In this document: in pieces, positions 1 through 5,384 of the stretch | Numbering within the stretch: position 1 is the first letter of the stretch | Layout of the letters: the number at the start of each line of letters is the position of its first letter | Origin: Candidatus Nomurabacteria bacterium | Lineage (GTDB): Bacteria; Patescibacteriota; Minisyncoccia; Phycocordibacterales; UBA1006 | Direction: 5' to 3' | Length of the DNA stretch: 8,462 nucleotides | Assembly: GCA_943357975.1 (NCBI GenBank) | Contig: CALRGS010000024.1 | Span: 1 to 8,462 of the forward strand | The notes under the pieces: model-generated | The model's input: the letters and a program-made list of their open reading frames with translations, nothing else | Told to the model about the DNA's origin: nothing | The model's database searches: none | Program-made: the position numbers and the translations under genes

Positions 1-60
1 AGTCATAGGTTTCATAAACGCTGAACCTGCTTTTTTTGCTGCGGTTTTTGCTACTGCCAT
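1..60 (-). CDS. Probable SWIB/MDM2-domain protein, N-terminal fragment
   Basis: Only the first 20 codons lie in the window; the gene runs off the left edge. The translation starts with a Lys/Ala-rich tail and then reads GSAFMKPMT. This resembles the entry into the SWIB fold in small bacterial SWIB proteins, where a basic tail precedes a F-x-KP-x-x-P/T segment. In eukaryotes SWIB domains occur in chromatin remodelers. Bacterial stand-alone versions, known from chlamydiae and candidate phyla, are thought to bind DNA or topoisomerase-type partners. The ATG at 58-60 is the only sensible start, and a good extended -10 box lies about 50 nt upstream. No Shine-Dalgarno sequence is present. The identification rests on about 10 residues, so another basic DNA-binding protein is possible. 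Confidence 0.5.
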   Translation of the reverse strand, partial: MAVAKTAAKKAGSAFMKPMT

Positions 61-108
61 ATAAATATAAAATAAGGTATCTTAATTCGAACTGCTAATA
101 ACCCCCCT

Positions 109-119
109 AGTATAGCATA
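109..119 (-). promoter_or_regulatory. Extended -10 promoter for the SWIB-like gene
   Basis: The minus strand reads TATGCTATACT, an extended -10 element (TGC plus TATACT). The same 11 bases occur at 7203-7213 ahead of the META-domain gene. Transcription would start near 102, giving a leader of about 40 nt before the ATG at 60. No convincing -35 box is visible. The element lies just downstream of the compound inverted repeat in the direction of transcription. Confidence 0.6.
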
Positions 120-147
120 TTCCCCTAGGAAAAGCACAAGGGGTGTC

Positions 148-255
148 AACGCCCCCGTCACGCTGCGCGTGTCACCCCCTCTAAAAGAAGGGGTTGAAAA
201 GTGCACGTCAAAACCCCTCTTTTAGAGGGGTCGACGGCGTAGCCGCGGGGGCGTT
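148..255. repeat. Compound inverted repeat (MITE/REP-like), about 108 bp
   Basis: The outer arms AACGCCCCCG (148-157) and CGGGGGCGTT (246-255) are perfect 10-bp inverted copies. Within them the halves keep mirroring each other around a central GTGCAC (201-206). Each half carries two smaller hairpins. On the left these are CACGC/GCGTG (159-171) and CCCCT/AGGGG (176-193). On the right they are ACCCCTC/GAGGGGT (213-231) and CGGC/GCCG (235-245). The halves differ by indels and substitutions, so the dyad is imperfect. It is far more GC-rich than its surroundings. It has no coding capacity and no transposase beside it. It is best called a non-autonomous palindromic repeat. It may also act as a transcription barrier between the 42-aa gene and the SWIB-like gene. 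Confidence 0.85.
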
Positions 256-382
256 AGTTAGACTTTCGCTTCTGCTTTGCTTGTCGAGCCTTTTTAGCTG
301 CAAACTTAGCCACGATGCGCTTCTTGGTTTTCTTTGAATGAGAAGCCTTGTTTTTAATACCCTGATTTAATCGTTTTGCCAT
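254..382 (-). CDS. Small lysine/arginine-rich protein (42 aa), unknown function
   Basis: This 42-codon frame starts at the ATG at 380-382 and ends at TAA at 254-256. It begins MAKRLNQGIKNK and contains 13 Lys and 4 Arg with no Asp or Glu, so 17 of 42 residues are strongly basic. Such composition fits nucleic-acid or ribosome binding, but I do not recognise a family, so function is inference only. The start overlaps the 3' end of the YgjP-like gene by 29 nt. A TATACT box lies 7 nt before the ATG, implying its own near-leaderless transcript. The same stretch contains GAGGT, the only Shine-Dalgarno-like sequence near any start in the window. Its stop codon overlaps the outer edge of the compound repeat, so the C-terminus may have been set by insertion of that repeat. 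Confidence 0.7.
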   Translation of the reverse strand: MAKRLNQGIKNKASHSKKTKKRIVAKFAAKKARQAKQKRKSN

Positions 383-788
383 ATATATGAGTATACCTCA
401 GTTTCTTATGTAACGCAACAGGATCTGGGATTTGTTGTGCCACTAAATCCCAGAAACCCTTACCATGGTTCATTTCTGCAAGGTGGCAGAGTTCATGAAC
501 AATGAGGTAGTCCTGGAGTTCTGGCTCGATCAGTGCGATTTTATAGCTAAAGTTAAGGTTTTTCTTACTTGAGCAACTCCCCCACTTGGTCTTGGTATTC
601 TTGATAAATACCTTGTTATATTCAAAATTATAGAATTGATTGAAATGAGCAAGGCGTGCGTGCACCAACTCTCGCGCAGTTTCCTTATATTTTAAGTACT
701 CACTGCGTGCCCCCTTATTGGTAACACGCCGACGGACTATTCTTGTTTTAAAAAGAAACTTGAACATATGATTAAGTAATCTACGCAT
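354..788 (-). CDS. YgjP-like zinc metallopeptidase domain protein (M48/DUF45 type)
   Basis: The 144-residue product carries the YgjP/DUF45 signature. A TKWGSCSSK segment (about 67-75) is followed by the zinc motif HELCH (98-102, with H98 and H102 as ligands and E99 as general base), then EMNHGKGFW (105-113) supplying the third histidine, H108. Family members are cytoplasmic zinc hydrolases, generally annotated as metal-dependent proteases; their substrates are not established. Typical YgjP proteins are around 230 residues. Here the N-terminal beta-rich half is missing, so this is a compact version of the catalytic half. I chose the ATG at 786-788, which gives an 8-nt overlap (ATGCGTAG) with the stop of the upstream flavoprotein gene, a sign of translational coupling. 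A TTG at 801-803 is an alternative but extends further into that gene. An ATG at residue 8 is also possible. Confidence 0.85.
   Translation of the reverse strand: MRRLLNHMFKFLFKTRIVRRRVTNKGARSEYLKYKETARELVHARLAHFNQFYNFEYNKVFIKNTKTKWGSCSSKKNLNFSYKIALIEPELQDYLIVHELCHLAEMNHGKGFWDLVAQQIPDPVALHKKLRYTHIYGKTIKSGY
390..395 (-). promoter_or_regulatory. -10 box (TATACT) for the 42-aa gene
   Basis: The minus strand reads TATACT ending 7 nt before the ATG at 382, which would put the transcription start at or next to the start codon. The spacing matches other -10 boxes in the window. It lies inside the 3' end of the YgjP-like gene. No TGn extension directly precedes it and no -35 box is clear, so it could be chance. 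Confidence 0.4.
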
Positions 789-2046
789 GTTTCCCAGCGA
801 CAAACCCGGTAGTCCAGCACAGTTGCAATGACTGCCCTCCTGTTGGTCGGTTTACATGGAGCAAGTCCCCTGTTACAAACAGGTTATTAATTTTCTTTGA
901 CCGCATAGTTTTAGTATCAATCTCATCAAGTGGAATTCCTCCATCAGCAACCACGGCTCGATCGAGTCCCATAAGACCGGTTACTTCTACAGGAAGTTCA
1001 GTAAGCAATTTCACCAACTTCTTACGAGAATCTTTGGTCACACTGTGTACCTTGGTATCCAATTCAAGGAACGGAATGCATTCCTCTACCAATGGCAAAA
1101 TTCCTGAGGCCATACCATTTGGAACGAGTTCACTAAATACATTTTTAAATGACTTATTTTTATGAGCATCAAATGTTTGAAGGATTAATTTTTCTACAGC
1201 ACCTAGATCTTGCCCTGGGAATAGGTTGATGGTTGCTGTGACTTCACCTTCGTGTAATAAATCTCCGATCTTTTGGGCAGAGTTTAAAATGAGTGGGCCT
1301 GATAATCCAAAATGCGTTGCAAGGACGCGTCCTACTTTAAAAAATGATTTGGTGGTGACGTTGTTTCTCGTAAGGAAAAAAGTAATTTTTACATGATCAA
1401 AACTCTTTCCTGATAATGCATGAATCCAAGGATTTGAGGCAGCGATAGGAACAATGCTGGGTGTGGGATCGGCAATAGTATGCCCCAAGTCCTTGAGCCA
1501 CTTAAATCCATCACCGGTCGAGCCTGTTTCTGGATGCGAAACTCCTCCGGTTGCGAGGATAAATGAGTCGGCGAAATAAACCTTTCCTCCGGCGGTGACA
1601 CTGGTGATCTCCTCCTCACCCTCGCGATGTATCTGAGTTACTGGTGCTTTGGTAATAACCGTAACACCAGTATCTTTCATAAATTTTTCAAGTGCCTTAA
1701 AAACATCGAGAGCTTTTTCAGTTTTCGGGAATGCACGATTCAAGGCTTGAATAACTAATGGTAGTCCAAGTTTTTCAAAAAAATCAAACGTGTCTTGTAC
1801 ACCAAATTGTGAAAATGCTGAATATAAGAATTTTTCATTTTCTTTATAAAATGGCAATAATTTACGCACATCAAATTCTGCATGGGTGACGTTGCATCGC
1901 CCTCCGCCAGTAATCTTCAACTTCGCCCCCATTTCTTTATTTTTCTCCAACACCAAAACCCGCTTGCCCTGTTGGCCTGCGATCCCTGCGGCCATCATCC
2001 CCGATGCCCCACCCCCGATTACAATTACGTCGTAACTATCCTTCAT
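781..2046 (-). CDS. HI0933/BaiN-family FAD-dependent oxidoreductase
   Basis: This 421-residue flavoprotein is full length for the family (about 400). The N-terminal Rossmann fold shows the dinucleotide motif VIGGGASGMMAA (9-20), a glutamate at the end of the second strand (LVLEKN, E34) for the adenosine ribose, and the family hallmark ITGGGRCNVTH (45-55). An ATGG motif occurs mid-protein. The C-terminus has an FVTGD segment and a PTGGQSLQ loop, the usual FAD-closing region, where most members read PTGGFNLQ. The family includes YhiN and the bile-acid enzyme BaiN; the physiological substrate in most bacteria is unknown. It is cytoplasmic, with no signal peptide. The ATG at 2044-2046 is supported by a TGTGCTATACT box ending 6 nt upstream, implying a leaderless mRNA. 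It heads a minus-strand cluster with the YgjP-like gene. Confidence 0.93.
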   Translation of the reverse strand: MKDSYDVIVIGGGASGMMAAGIAGQQGKRVLVLEKNKEMGAKLKITGGGRCNVTHAEFDVRKLLPFYKENEKFLYSAFSQFGVQDTFDFFEKLGLPLVIQALNRAFPKTEKALDVFKALEKFMKDTGVTVITKAPVTQIHREGEEEITSVTAGGKVYFADSFILATGGVSHPETGSTGDGFKWLKDLGHTIADPTPSIVPIAASNPWIHALSGKSFDHVKITFFLTRNNVTTKSFFKVGRVLATHFGLSGPLILNSAQKIGDLLHEGEVTATINLFPGQDLGAVEKLILQTFDAHKNKSFKNVFSELVPNGMASGILPLVEECIPFLELDTKVHSVTKDSRKKLVKLLTELPVEVTGLMGLDRAVVADGGIPLDEIDTKTMRSKKINNLFVTGDLLHVNRPTGGQSLQLCWTTGFVAGKHA

Positions 2047-2052
2047 GGGGTG

Positions 2053-2063
2053 AGTATAGCACA
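2053..2063 (-). promoter_or_regulatory. Extended -10 promoter for the flavoprotein gene, leaderless type
   Basis: The minus strand reads TGTGCTATACT, then CACCCC, then the ATG. Only 6 nt separate the box from the start codon, so transcription would begin at the A of ATG. The layout is the same as at 7203-7213, where the six intervening bases are TACCCC. No good -35 is present; the region where it would lie is occupied by the divergent promoter at 2066-2093. Confidence 0.65.
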
Positions 2064-2065
2064 GG

Positions 2066-2093
2066 TTGACTTATTTAGTATACGTGCTATTAT
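2066..2093 (+). promoter_or_regulatory. Promoter for the 102-aa membrane protein gene
   Basis: TTGACT (2066-2071), a 16-bp spacer and TATTAT (2088-2093), with TGC directly before the -10 box. This is a near-consensus housekeeping-sigma promoter. Transcription would start near 2100, leaving a leader of about 28 nt with no Shine-Dalgarno sequence before the ATG at 2128. It is interleaved with the divergent flavoprotein promoter. Confidence 0.75.
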
Positions 2094-2127
2094 TGTCATG
2101 AATATTTTATAACGAAAAAGATCAACC

Positions 2128-2436
2128 ATGCTAACAATCTTTAAAAGCAATATGAGGATTCGGTGGAATCGTAATTTTTTTATCGCAAATTGCAGTGCAG
2201 TCGTTTTTTGTTTATTTGTCCTCTCGCATATGCTTGAGACAAAACAACGTGAGTTCATATCTGAAATGACGCCCAAGATTCTTATTGAAAATGACGAATC
2301 TATTACCTACCAATACATCACGCGCGATATTATAAGTGGACCAACTTTGCACACACTCATGATTTCAAAGAAGTTCTTTTCAATGAAACACAAAGAATAC
2401 ATTGTTGCGTTCGTGGAGGCAAAACAAGGATTTTAG
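2128..2436 (+). CDS. Small single-pass membrane protein (102 aa), unknown function
   Basis: The frame begins MLTIFKSNMRIRWNRN, a basic stretch that would stay in the cytoplasm, followed by a hydrophobic helix at about 17-35. The remaining 65 residues are mixed and hydrophilic, with alternating hydrophobic segments (YQYITRDI, YIVAFVEAK) suggesting a small folded domain. I recognise no family. The gene is believable because it is framed by a near-consensus promoter (2066-2093) and a strong hairpin terminator (2446-2477) only a few bases past its TAG stop. The antisense frame at 2043-2276 has neither. The start at 2128 follows AACC and has no ribosome-binding site, as for its neighbours. It could be a membrane-anchored regulatory or envelope protein; that is inference. 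Confidence 0.7.
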   Translation: MLTIFKSNMRIRWNRNFFIANCSAVVFCLFVLSHMLETKQREFISEMTPKILIENDESITYQYITRDIISGPTLHTLMISKKFFSMKHKEYIVAFVEAKQGF

Positions 2437-2445
2437 TTTTCTAAA

Positions 2446-2477
2446 AAAGCCGTAATTACTAAAGTAATTACGGCTTT
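2446..2477. terminator. Bidirectional intrinsic terminator, 14-bp perfect stem
   Basis: AAAGCCGTAATTAC pairs perfectly with GTAATTACGGCTTT around a TAAA loop. A run of A before it becomes a T-tract for the minus-strand gene ending at 2499, while the plus-strand side ends in TTTCC. It sits between convergent genes and can serve both, better for the minus strand. Confidence 0.88.
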
Positions 2478-2498
2478 CCTGATGAAGGCTTTTTCTAA

Positions 2499-3005
2499 TT
2501 AAGCATTAAACCCAGGAATAACTTCACCCAGAGATGCAACATCAGACCTCCTCTTCATACTGTAAAAACACGTTTGAAGTATTGGAGAATAAATAATCGT
2601 AATAGGAAACTTTCCGCCTCGATCATTTTTTGTATACCCAATGATAAGCCAGTTGCCTTCTCGATGCGCAATGAATTCTGTTATGAGTAGAAATATTCGC
2701 AGCATTGCTTCATTGTAATAGTCTTCACCAGGCTTGATTTGATTCGCCCCCAAAAAACCTTTCTTGTAGTTCTCTTCTGAAAAAAGCACGGCTCCCTCGA
2801 GCTGTAGTTTTATGATTGCCTTTCCACCAGTATTCAGTGAAACGATCCCTGTTGCTTCTCCTTTTCCTATCCCTGCGGTAAATTCAGGTACATCTTTGAT
2901 GTCTTCTTTAAAAATATCAACAATGTTCAATTTAGATTCGTTAAGAGTGATGCCAATAATACCTTCGGTGAGCACAGAGCTCTTTTCTGTTTTTTCTTCC
3001 TCCAT
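2499..3005 (-). CDS. Hypothetical protein (168 aa)
   Basis: I do not recognise this family. The first 12 residues are acidic and polar (MEEEKTEKSS) and probably flexible. Residues 15-75 look beta-rich (GIIGITL, TGIVSLNTGGKAIIKLQLEGAVLF), and 96-115 form a likely amphipathic helix (YYNEAMLRIFLLITEFIAH). A further beta stretch follows (NWLIIGYT, KFPITIIYSP). A signal peptide and transmembrane helix are absent, so it is probably cytoplasmic. It is monocistronic, with a strong extended promoter at 3034-3061 and the shared hairpin at 2446-2477 after its TAA stop. The ATG at 3003-3005 is the first in frame after the promoter. The promoter and alternating secondary-structure pattern argue that it is a real, expressed gene. 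Confidence 0.78.
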   Translation of the reverse strand: MEEEKTEKSSVLTEGIIGITLNESKLNIVDIFKEDIKDVPEFTAGIGKGEATGIVSLNTGGKAIIKLQLEGAVLFSEENYKKGFLGANQIKPGEDYYNEAMLRIFLLITEFIAHREGNWLIIGYTKNDRGGKFPITIIYSPILQTCFYSMKRRSDVASLGEVIPGFNA

Positions 3006-3033
3006 AAAAATTTAATTGGGTTTGGTTTAGTAT

Positions 3034-3061
3034 ATTATAACATTTTTATAATATAATGCAA
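3034..3061 (-). promoter_or_regulatory. Promoter for the 168-aa hypothetical gene
   Basis: On the minus strand: TTGCAT (3056-3061), a 16-bp spacer ending in TGT, and a perfect TATAAT (3034-3039), so an extended -10. Transcription would start near 3027, giving an A/C-rich leader of about 22 nt containing AACCAAACCC and no Shine-Dalgarno sequence. Confidence 0.78.
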
Positions 3062-3086
3062 GCATCTGTGTATGTTAAGAGAAATC

Positions 3087-3115
3087 TTGACAAGTTATAC
3101 CAAGTAGGTTATAGT
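3087..3115 (+). promoter_or_regulatory. Promoter for the 157-aa hypothetical gene
   Basis: TTGACA (3087-3092), a 17-bp spacer and TATAGT (3110-3115), a strong housekeeping-sigma promoter. Transcription would start near 3122, leaving an A-rich leader of about 30 nt. The -35 region and the bases around it are nearly the same as those at 7248-7267 before the XRE-like gene. Confidence 0.8.
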
Positions 3116-3151
3116 TCCATAGAAATTCAAAAACTAAAAACAAACTGACCT

Positions 3152-3625
3152 ATGAGAAAAATTTTAAATTTATCTACACTTCAGCCTAACGCCATTGTCA
3201 GATTAATACCTGTGGATGGTAAATGTTACGGCAATCCGGCATGTTTTTGCATTGTGAAATCAGTTAGAAAAATTCCTAAAAAGGAACTGATTGGGCAATA
3301 TACTTTTGAGCGCCACAAAAAGGCATTGGTTAAAAATAACTACAACTATACCCAGTTGGATCTCATACAATTCAGTGCAGACAAAGGTTCTTGGAGCATG
3401 CGTGTGCCTACAAAGAAATCAGTATCATTTCTTTCTCTTAATGATACGGACTACGAGTTTGAACTGGAAGAAGCCTCTTTATCTGCAGTGAAGGCTGCGA
3501 TTGCTGAAGCGGAAAGTGCTGAAATCGCTGAAATTGATAAAAGTGCTGAAAAACAAAAAGGGGCTGTTAAGCAAACTTACGGAAACATATTAACAAGTGC
3601 CTTAGAAAGGTTAATTGAATCTTAA
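3152..3625 (+). CDS. Hypothetical protein (157 aa) with Ala/Glu-rich helix
   Basis: No family recognised. Residues 1-105 look like a compact, mostly beta domain. It includes NAIVRLIPVDGKCYGNPACFCIVKSVRK (13-40) with three cysteines (C25, C31, C33), and a QLDLIQFSADKGSWSMRV segment typical of paired strands. Residues 107-136 form a long Ala/Glu-rich, probably coiled-coil helix (SAVKAAIAEAESAEIAEIDK). A short C-terminal helix ends LERLIES. There is no signal peptide or membrane segment. The three cysteines are too few and too close for a standard zinc ribbon, though metal binding is possible. It has its own strong promoter and its own terminator, so it is monocistronic. The ATG at 3152 lacks a ribosome-binding site, like its neighbours. 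The helix may mediate self-association; that is inference. Confidence 0.78.
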   Translation: MRKILNLSTLQPNAIVRLIPVDGKCYGNPACFCIVKSVRKIPKKELIGQYTFERHKKALVKNNYNYTQLDLIQFSADKGSWSMRVPTKKSVSFLSLNDTDYEFELEEASLSAVKAAIAEAESAEIAEIDKSAEKQKGAVKQTYGNILTSALERLIES

Positions 3626-3650
3626 GCCAGCTACGCTTCTTAAAACAAAA

Positions 3651-3680
3651 AGCCCGTTCAACGATGAACAGGCTTTTTTT
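3651..3680. terminator. Bidirectional intrinsic terminator between convergent genes
   Basis: AGCCCGTTCA pairs with TGAACAGGCT (one mismatch) around an ACGA loop and is followed by a seven-T run ending at 3680. An A-rich stretch on the left (3643-3650) provides the reciprocal T-tract for the ABC-F gene whose stop is at 3689. It serves the 157-aa gene on the plus strand. Confidence 0.88.
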
Positions 3681-3688
3681 ATTTCCAA

Positions 3689-5200
3689 TTATTTCTTTTC
3701 CATCCCCTTCCCCAAATCCAACACCTCATCAATACGAATCTGTGTCACGAATTCAGGAACGTGCGATACCAGAATCAGCGCTCCTTTATATTCATCAAGC
3801 GCCTTGGCAATAACTGGCAAGTGACGGAAGTTGATGTGGTTCGTTGGCTCGTCGAGGATGAGCAGTCCTGGTCGTGTCAGCACCAGTTGTGCAAATGCCA
3901 CAAGCCCCTTTTGCCCCTCTGAAAGCGATCCAATTTTTGTACGAATCATATCCCCTGTGATCAAGAATCCACCAGCTACCGAACGCATATATTCCTCGTC
4001 TAATTTCCCAGTCACTTCTTTAACCGTTCGTGACAATGACTCATACACCGTGTCATTGAAATCAAGCGTAGAAAAGTCTTGGCGGTAATATCCCACACGA
4101 ACGCCTTTGGTAATAGTAATTCCTTTAGCTCGTCCATGCGCCATAGATTCAAGGAGCGTTGTTTTCCCAATACCGTTGGGACCTACTAACATCATGTGAT
4201 TATTCTTCCGCAATTGTACTTTCACAGGAAAATCTTTTGGTTTACCTTGTTTCAAAAGAGATACAGAGTCTCCTACCACAATGTCACCATTCAAATCGTC
4301 TTGGAATGGAATCGTAAAATGTTTAATCGTTTTATCTTCCTTACGTACATCTACTTTTTCTTCTTCCATTTCTGCAGCATCATCACGCATTCGTTTCGCA
4401 ACCGCACGAAGGTTTCCTCCCTTCATGGCGAACTTGTTTGCCTGGTCTTTCTTGGCCTGAATTTCCTTGGCAAGGAGTGCATTCTTACGGTTTTCTCGTT
4501 CCATACGTGCTGCAATTTGATCACGTACATCAGAATAGTTTCCTACATACTGTTCGATCTTCCTGGTGTATACATCCAAGTACAATACCGCATCAGTAAA
4601 TGCGTTAAGGAATGAGGCATCGTGGGAAATGACGATCACTGTTTTTTTATAATGCACGAGGAAATCAGTGAGGTGTTGAATCCCGTCATGATCAAGGTTG
4701 TTCGTTGGTTCATCAAGGAGTAAGATATCAGGGTCTTGAATCAAGGCAGAAGCAAGGAGGAGTCGCGCTTGCTGTCCACCAGAAAACGAACGGATGATAC
4801 GATCATGCACCTCTTCGTGTCCTATGAGGTTTACTACTTCCAAAACATCATCAATCTTTGGATCGATGTCGTACACTTTTTCTGTAAAACATTTTTCAAA
4901 AAATGCACGTACGGTGAGGTCGAGCTCATCACGTGGGATGACTTGTCGAGAAAGGGCGATGGTGGCGTTCGGTGACAAAATAACACGACCGTCTTCAGGT
5001 TCGTTTTTGCCTGTGATCAAGGAGAAGAGTGTCGACTTCCCTGCTCCATTTTGTCCCATGATGGTTACTTTCATTCCCTTGCGCACTGAAAAATCCACCT
5101 CTTCGAGGATGGGTTTGTTTTCGCCGTATTCAAATGATAATTTTTCGAATCGAATGATTACCTCACCATGGTTATTTGTCGGAGATTTTTGCTGCGCCAT
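3689..5200 (-). CDS. ABC-F family ATP-binding protein (ribosome-associated type)
   Basis: The 503-residue protein has two ABC cassettes in one chain and no membrane domain, the ABC-F layout. Cassette 1 has Walker A GQNGAGKST (49-57), signature FSGGQQ (139-144), Walker B/D-loop LLLDEPTNNLD (160-170) and H-switch ISHD (191-194). A charged helical linker (about 225-290), corresponding to the element that reaches the P-site tRNA in characterised ABC-Fs, joins the cassettes. Cassette 2 has Walker A GPNGIGKTT (340-348), signature LSEGQ (426-430), Walker B LLILDEPTNHIN (446-457) and VSH (478-480). In cassette 2 the usual D-loop NHLD is NHIN and the residue after the switch His is Val. ABC-Fs relieve stalled ribosomes and some confer antibiotic protection; which role applies cannot be told. 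I start at 5198-5200 because an ATG at 5216-5218 overlaps the TATAAT box. Confidence 0.95.
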   Translation of the reverse strand: MAQQKSPTNNHGEVIIRFEKLSFEYGENKPILEEVDFSVRKGMKVTIMGQNGAGKSTLFSLITGKNEPEDGRVILSPNATIALSRQVIPRDELDLTVRAFFEKCFTEKVYDIDPKIDDVLEVVNLIGHEEVHDRIIRSFSGGQQARLLLASALIQDPDILLLDEPTNNLDHDGIQHLTDFLVHYKKTVIVISHDASFLNAFTDAVLYLDVYTRKIEQYVGNYSDVRDQIAARMERENRKNALLAKEIQAKKDQANKFAMKGGNLRAVAKRMRDDAAEMEEEKVDVRKEDKTIKHFTIPFQDDLNGDIVVGDSVSLLKQGKPKDFPVKVQLRKNNHMMLVGPNGIGKTTLLESMAHGRAKGITITKGVRVGYYRQDFSTLDFNDTVYESLSRTVKEVTGKLDEEYMRSVAGGFLITGDMIRTKIGSLSEGQKGLVAFAQLVLTRPGLLILDEPTNHINFRHLPVIAKALDEYKGALILVSHVPEFVTQIRIDEVLDLGKGMEKK

Positions 5201-5209
5201 AAGGCAATT

Positions 5210-5215
5210 ATTATA
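5210..5215 (-). promoter_or_regulatory. -10 box for the ABC-F gene, near-leaderless
   Basis: A perfect TATAAT on the minus strand ends 9 nt before the ATG at 5200, so the transcript would begin about 2-3 nt ahead of the start codon. No good -35 is visible. Because the box overlaps an earlier in-frame ATG (5216-5218), it helps decide the start. Confidence 0.55.
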
Positions 5216-5283
5216 CATTATTTTTACGAAAAAGCGAGGGGTTTATAGTTACTTTATCCTTATTTGGTAACATATTTGATACA

Positions 5284-5312
5284 TTGACAAGCACATACAA
5301 ATATGCTATATT
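5284..5312 (+). promoter_or_regulatory. Promoter for the 140-aa hypothetical gene
   Basis: TTGACA (5284-5289), a 17-bp spacer ending in TGC and TATATT (5307-5312), a near-consensus promoter with extended -10. Transcription would start near 5319, leaving a leader of about 66 nt, the longest among the plus-strand genes here. The leader contains the dyad at 5356-5370. Confidence 0.85.
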
Positions 5313-5355
5313 ATATTCAAGCGAGTGGAGTAACTTGTTTAAAAATACTCTCGAC

Positions 5356-5370
5356 ATTGCACGGTGCAAT
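5356..5370 (+). promoter_or_regulatory. Perfect 7-bp dyad in the 5' leader (operator or RNA hairpin)
   Basis: ATTGCAC and GTGCAAT are exact inverted copies separated by one G. As RNA this folds into a 5-bp stem with a five-base loop; as DNA it could be a symmetric protein-binding site. It lies about 15 nt before the ATG at 5385. A second weak pairing (CGAG with CTCG) lies just upstream in the leader. No protein partner can be named. Confidence 0.5.
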
Positions 5371-5384
5371 AAAATTCTTTTCAA

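Noticed and set aside
395..399. GAGGT as a Shine-Dalgarno for the 42-aa gene
   Set aside because: It is 12 nt from the ATG, longer than ideal, overlaps a TATACT box, and no other gene uses one; kept as an alternative reading only.
789..803. TTG start at 801-803 for the YgjP-like gene
   Set aside because: It would lengthen the overlap with the flavoprotein gene; every other gene here starts with ATG, and the ATG at 788 gives a typical short coupling overlap.
2043..2276. 77-residue minus-strand open frame
   Set aside because: Antisense to the 102-aa gene, which has a matching promoter and terminator, and it would cover the divergent promoters.
4196..4615. 139-residue plus-strand open frame rich in Phe/Ile/Tyr
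   Set aside because: Antisense to the ABC-F linker region; its hydrophobicity is a by-product of the charged helical codons on the other strand.
5201..5218. Upstream ATG (5216-5218) for the ABC-F gene
   Set aside because: It overlaps the TATAAT box, so the expected transcript would not contain it, and the added residues are not part of the ABC-F domain.
4794..5270. 158-residue plus-strand open frame
   Set aside because: Lies antisense to the first cassette of the ABC-F gene, is Ser/Arg-rich with no domain, and runs across that gene's promoter.
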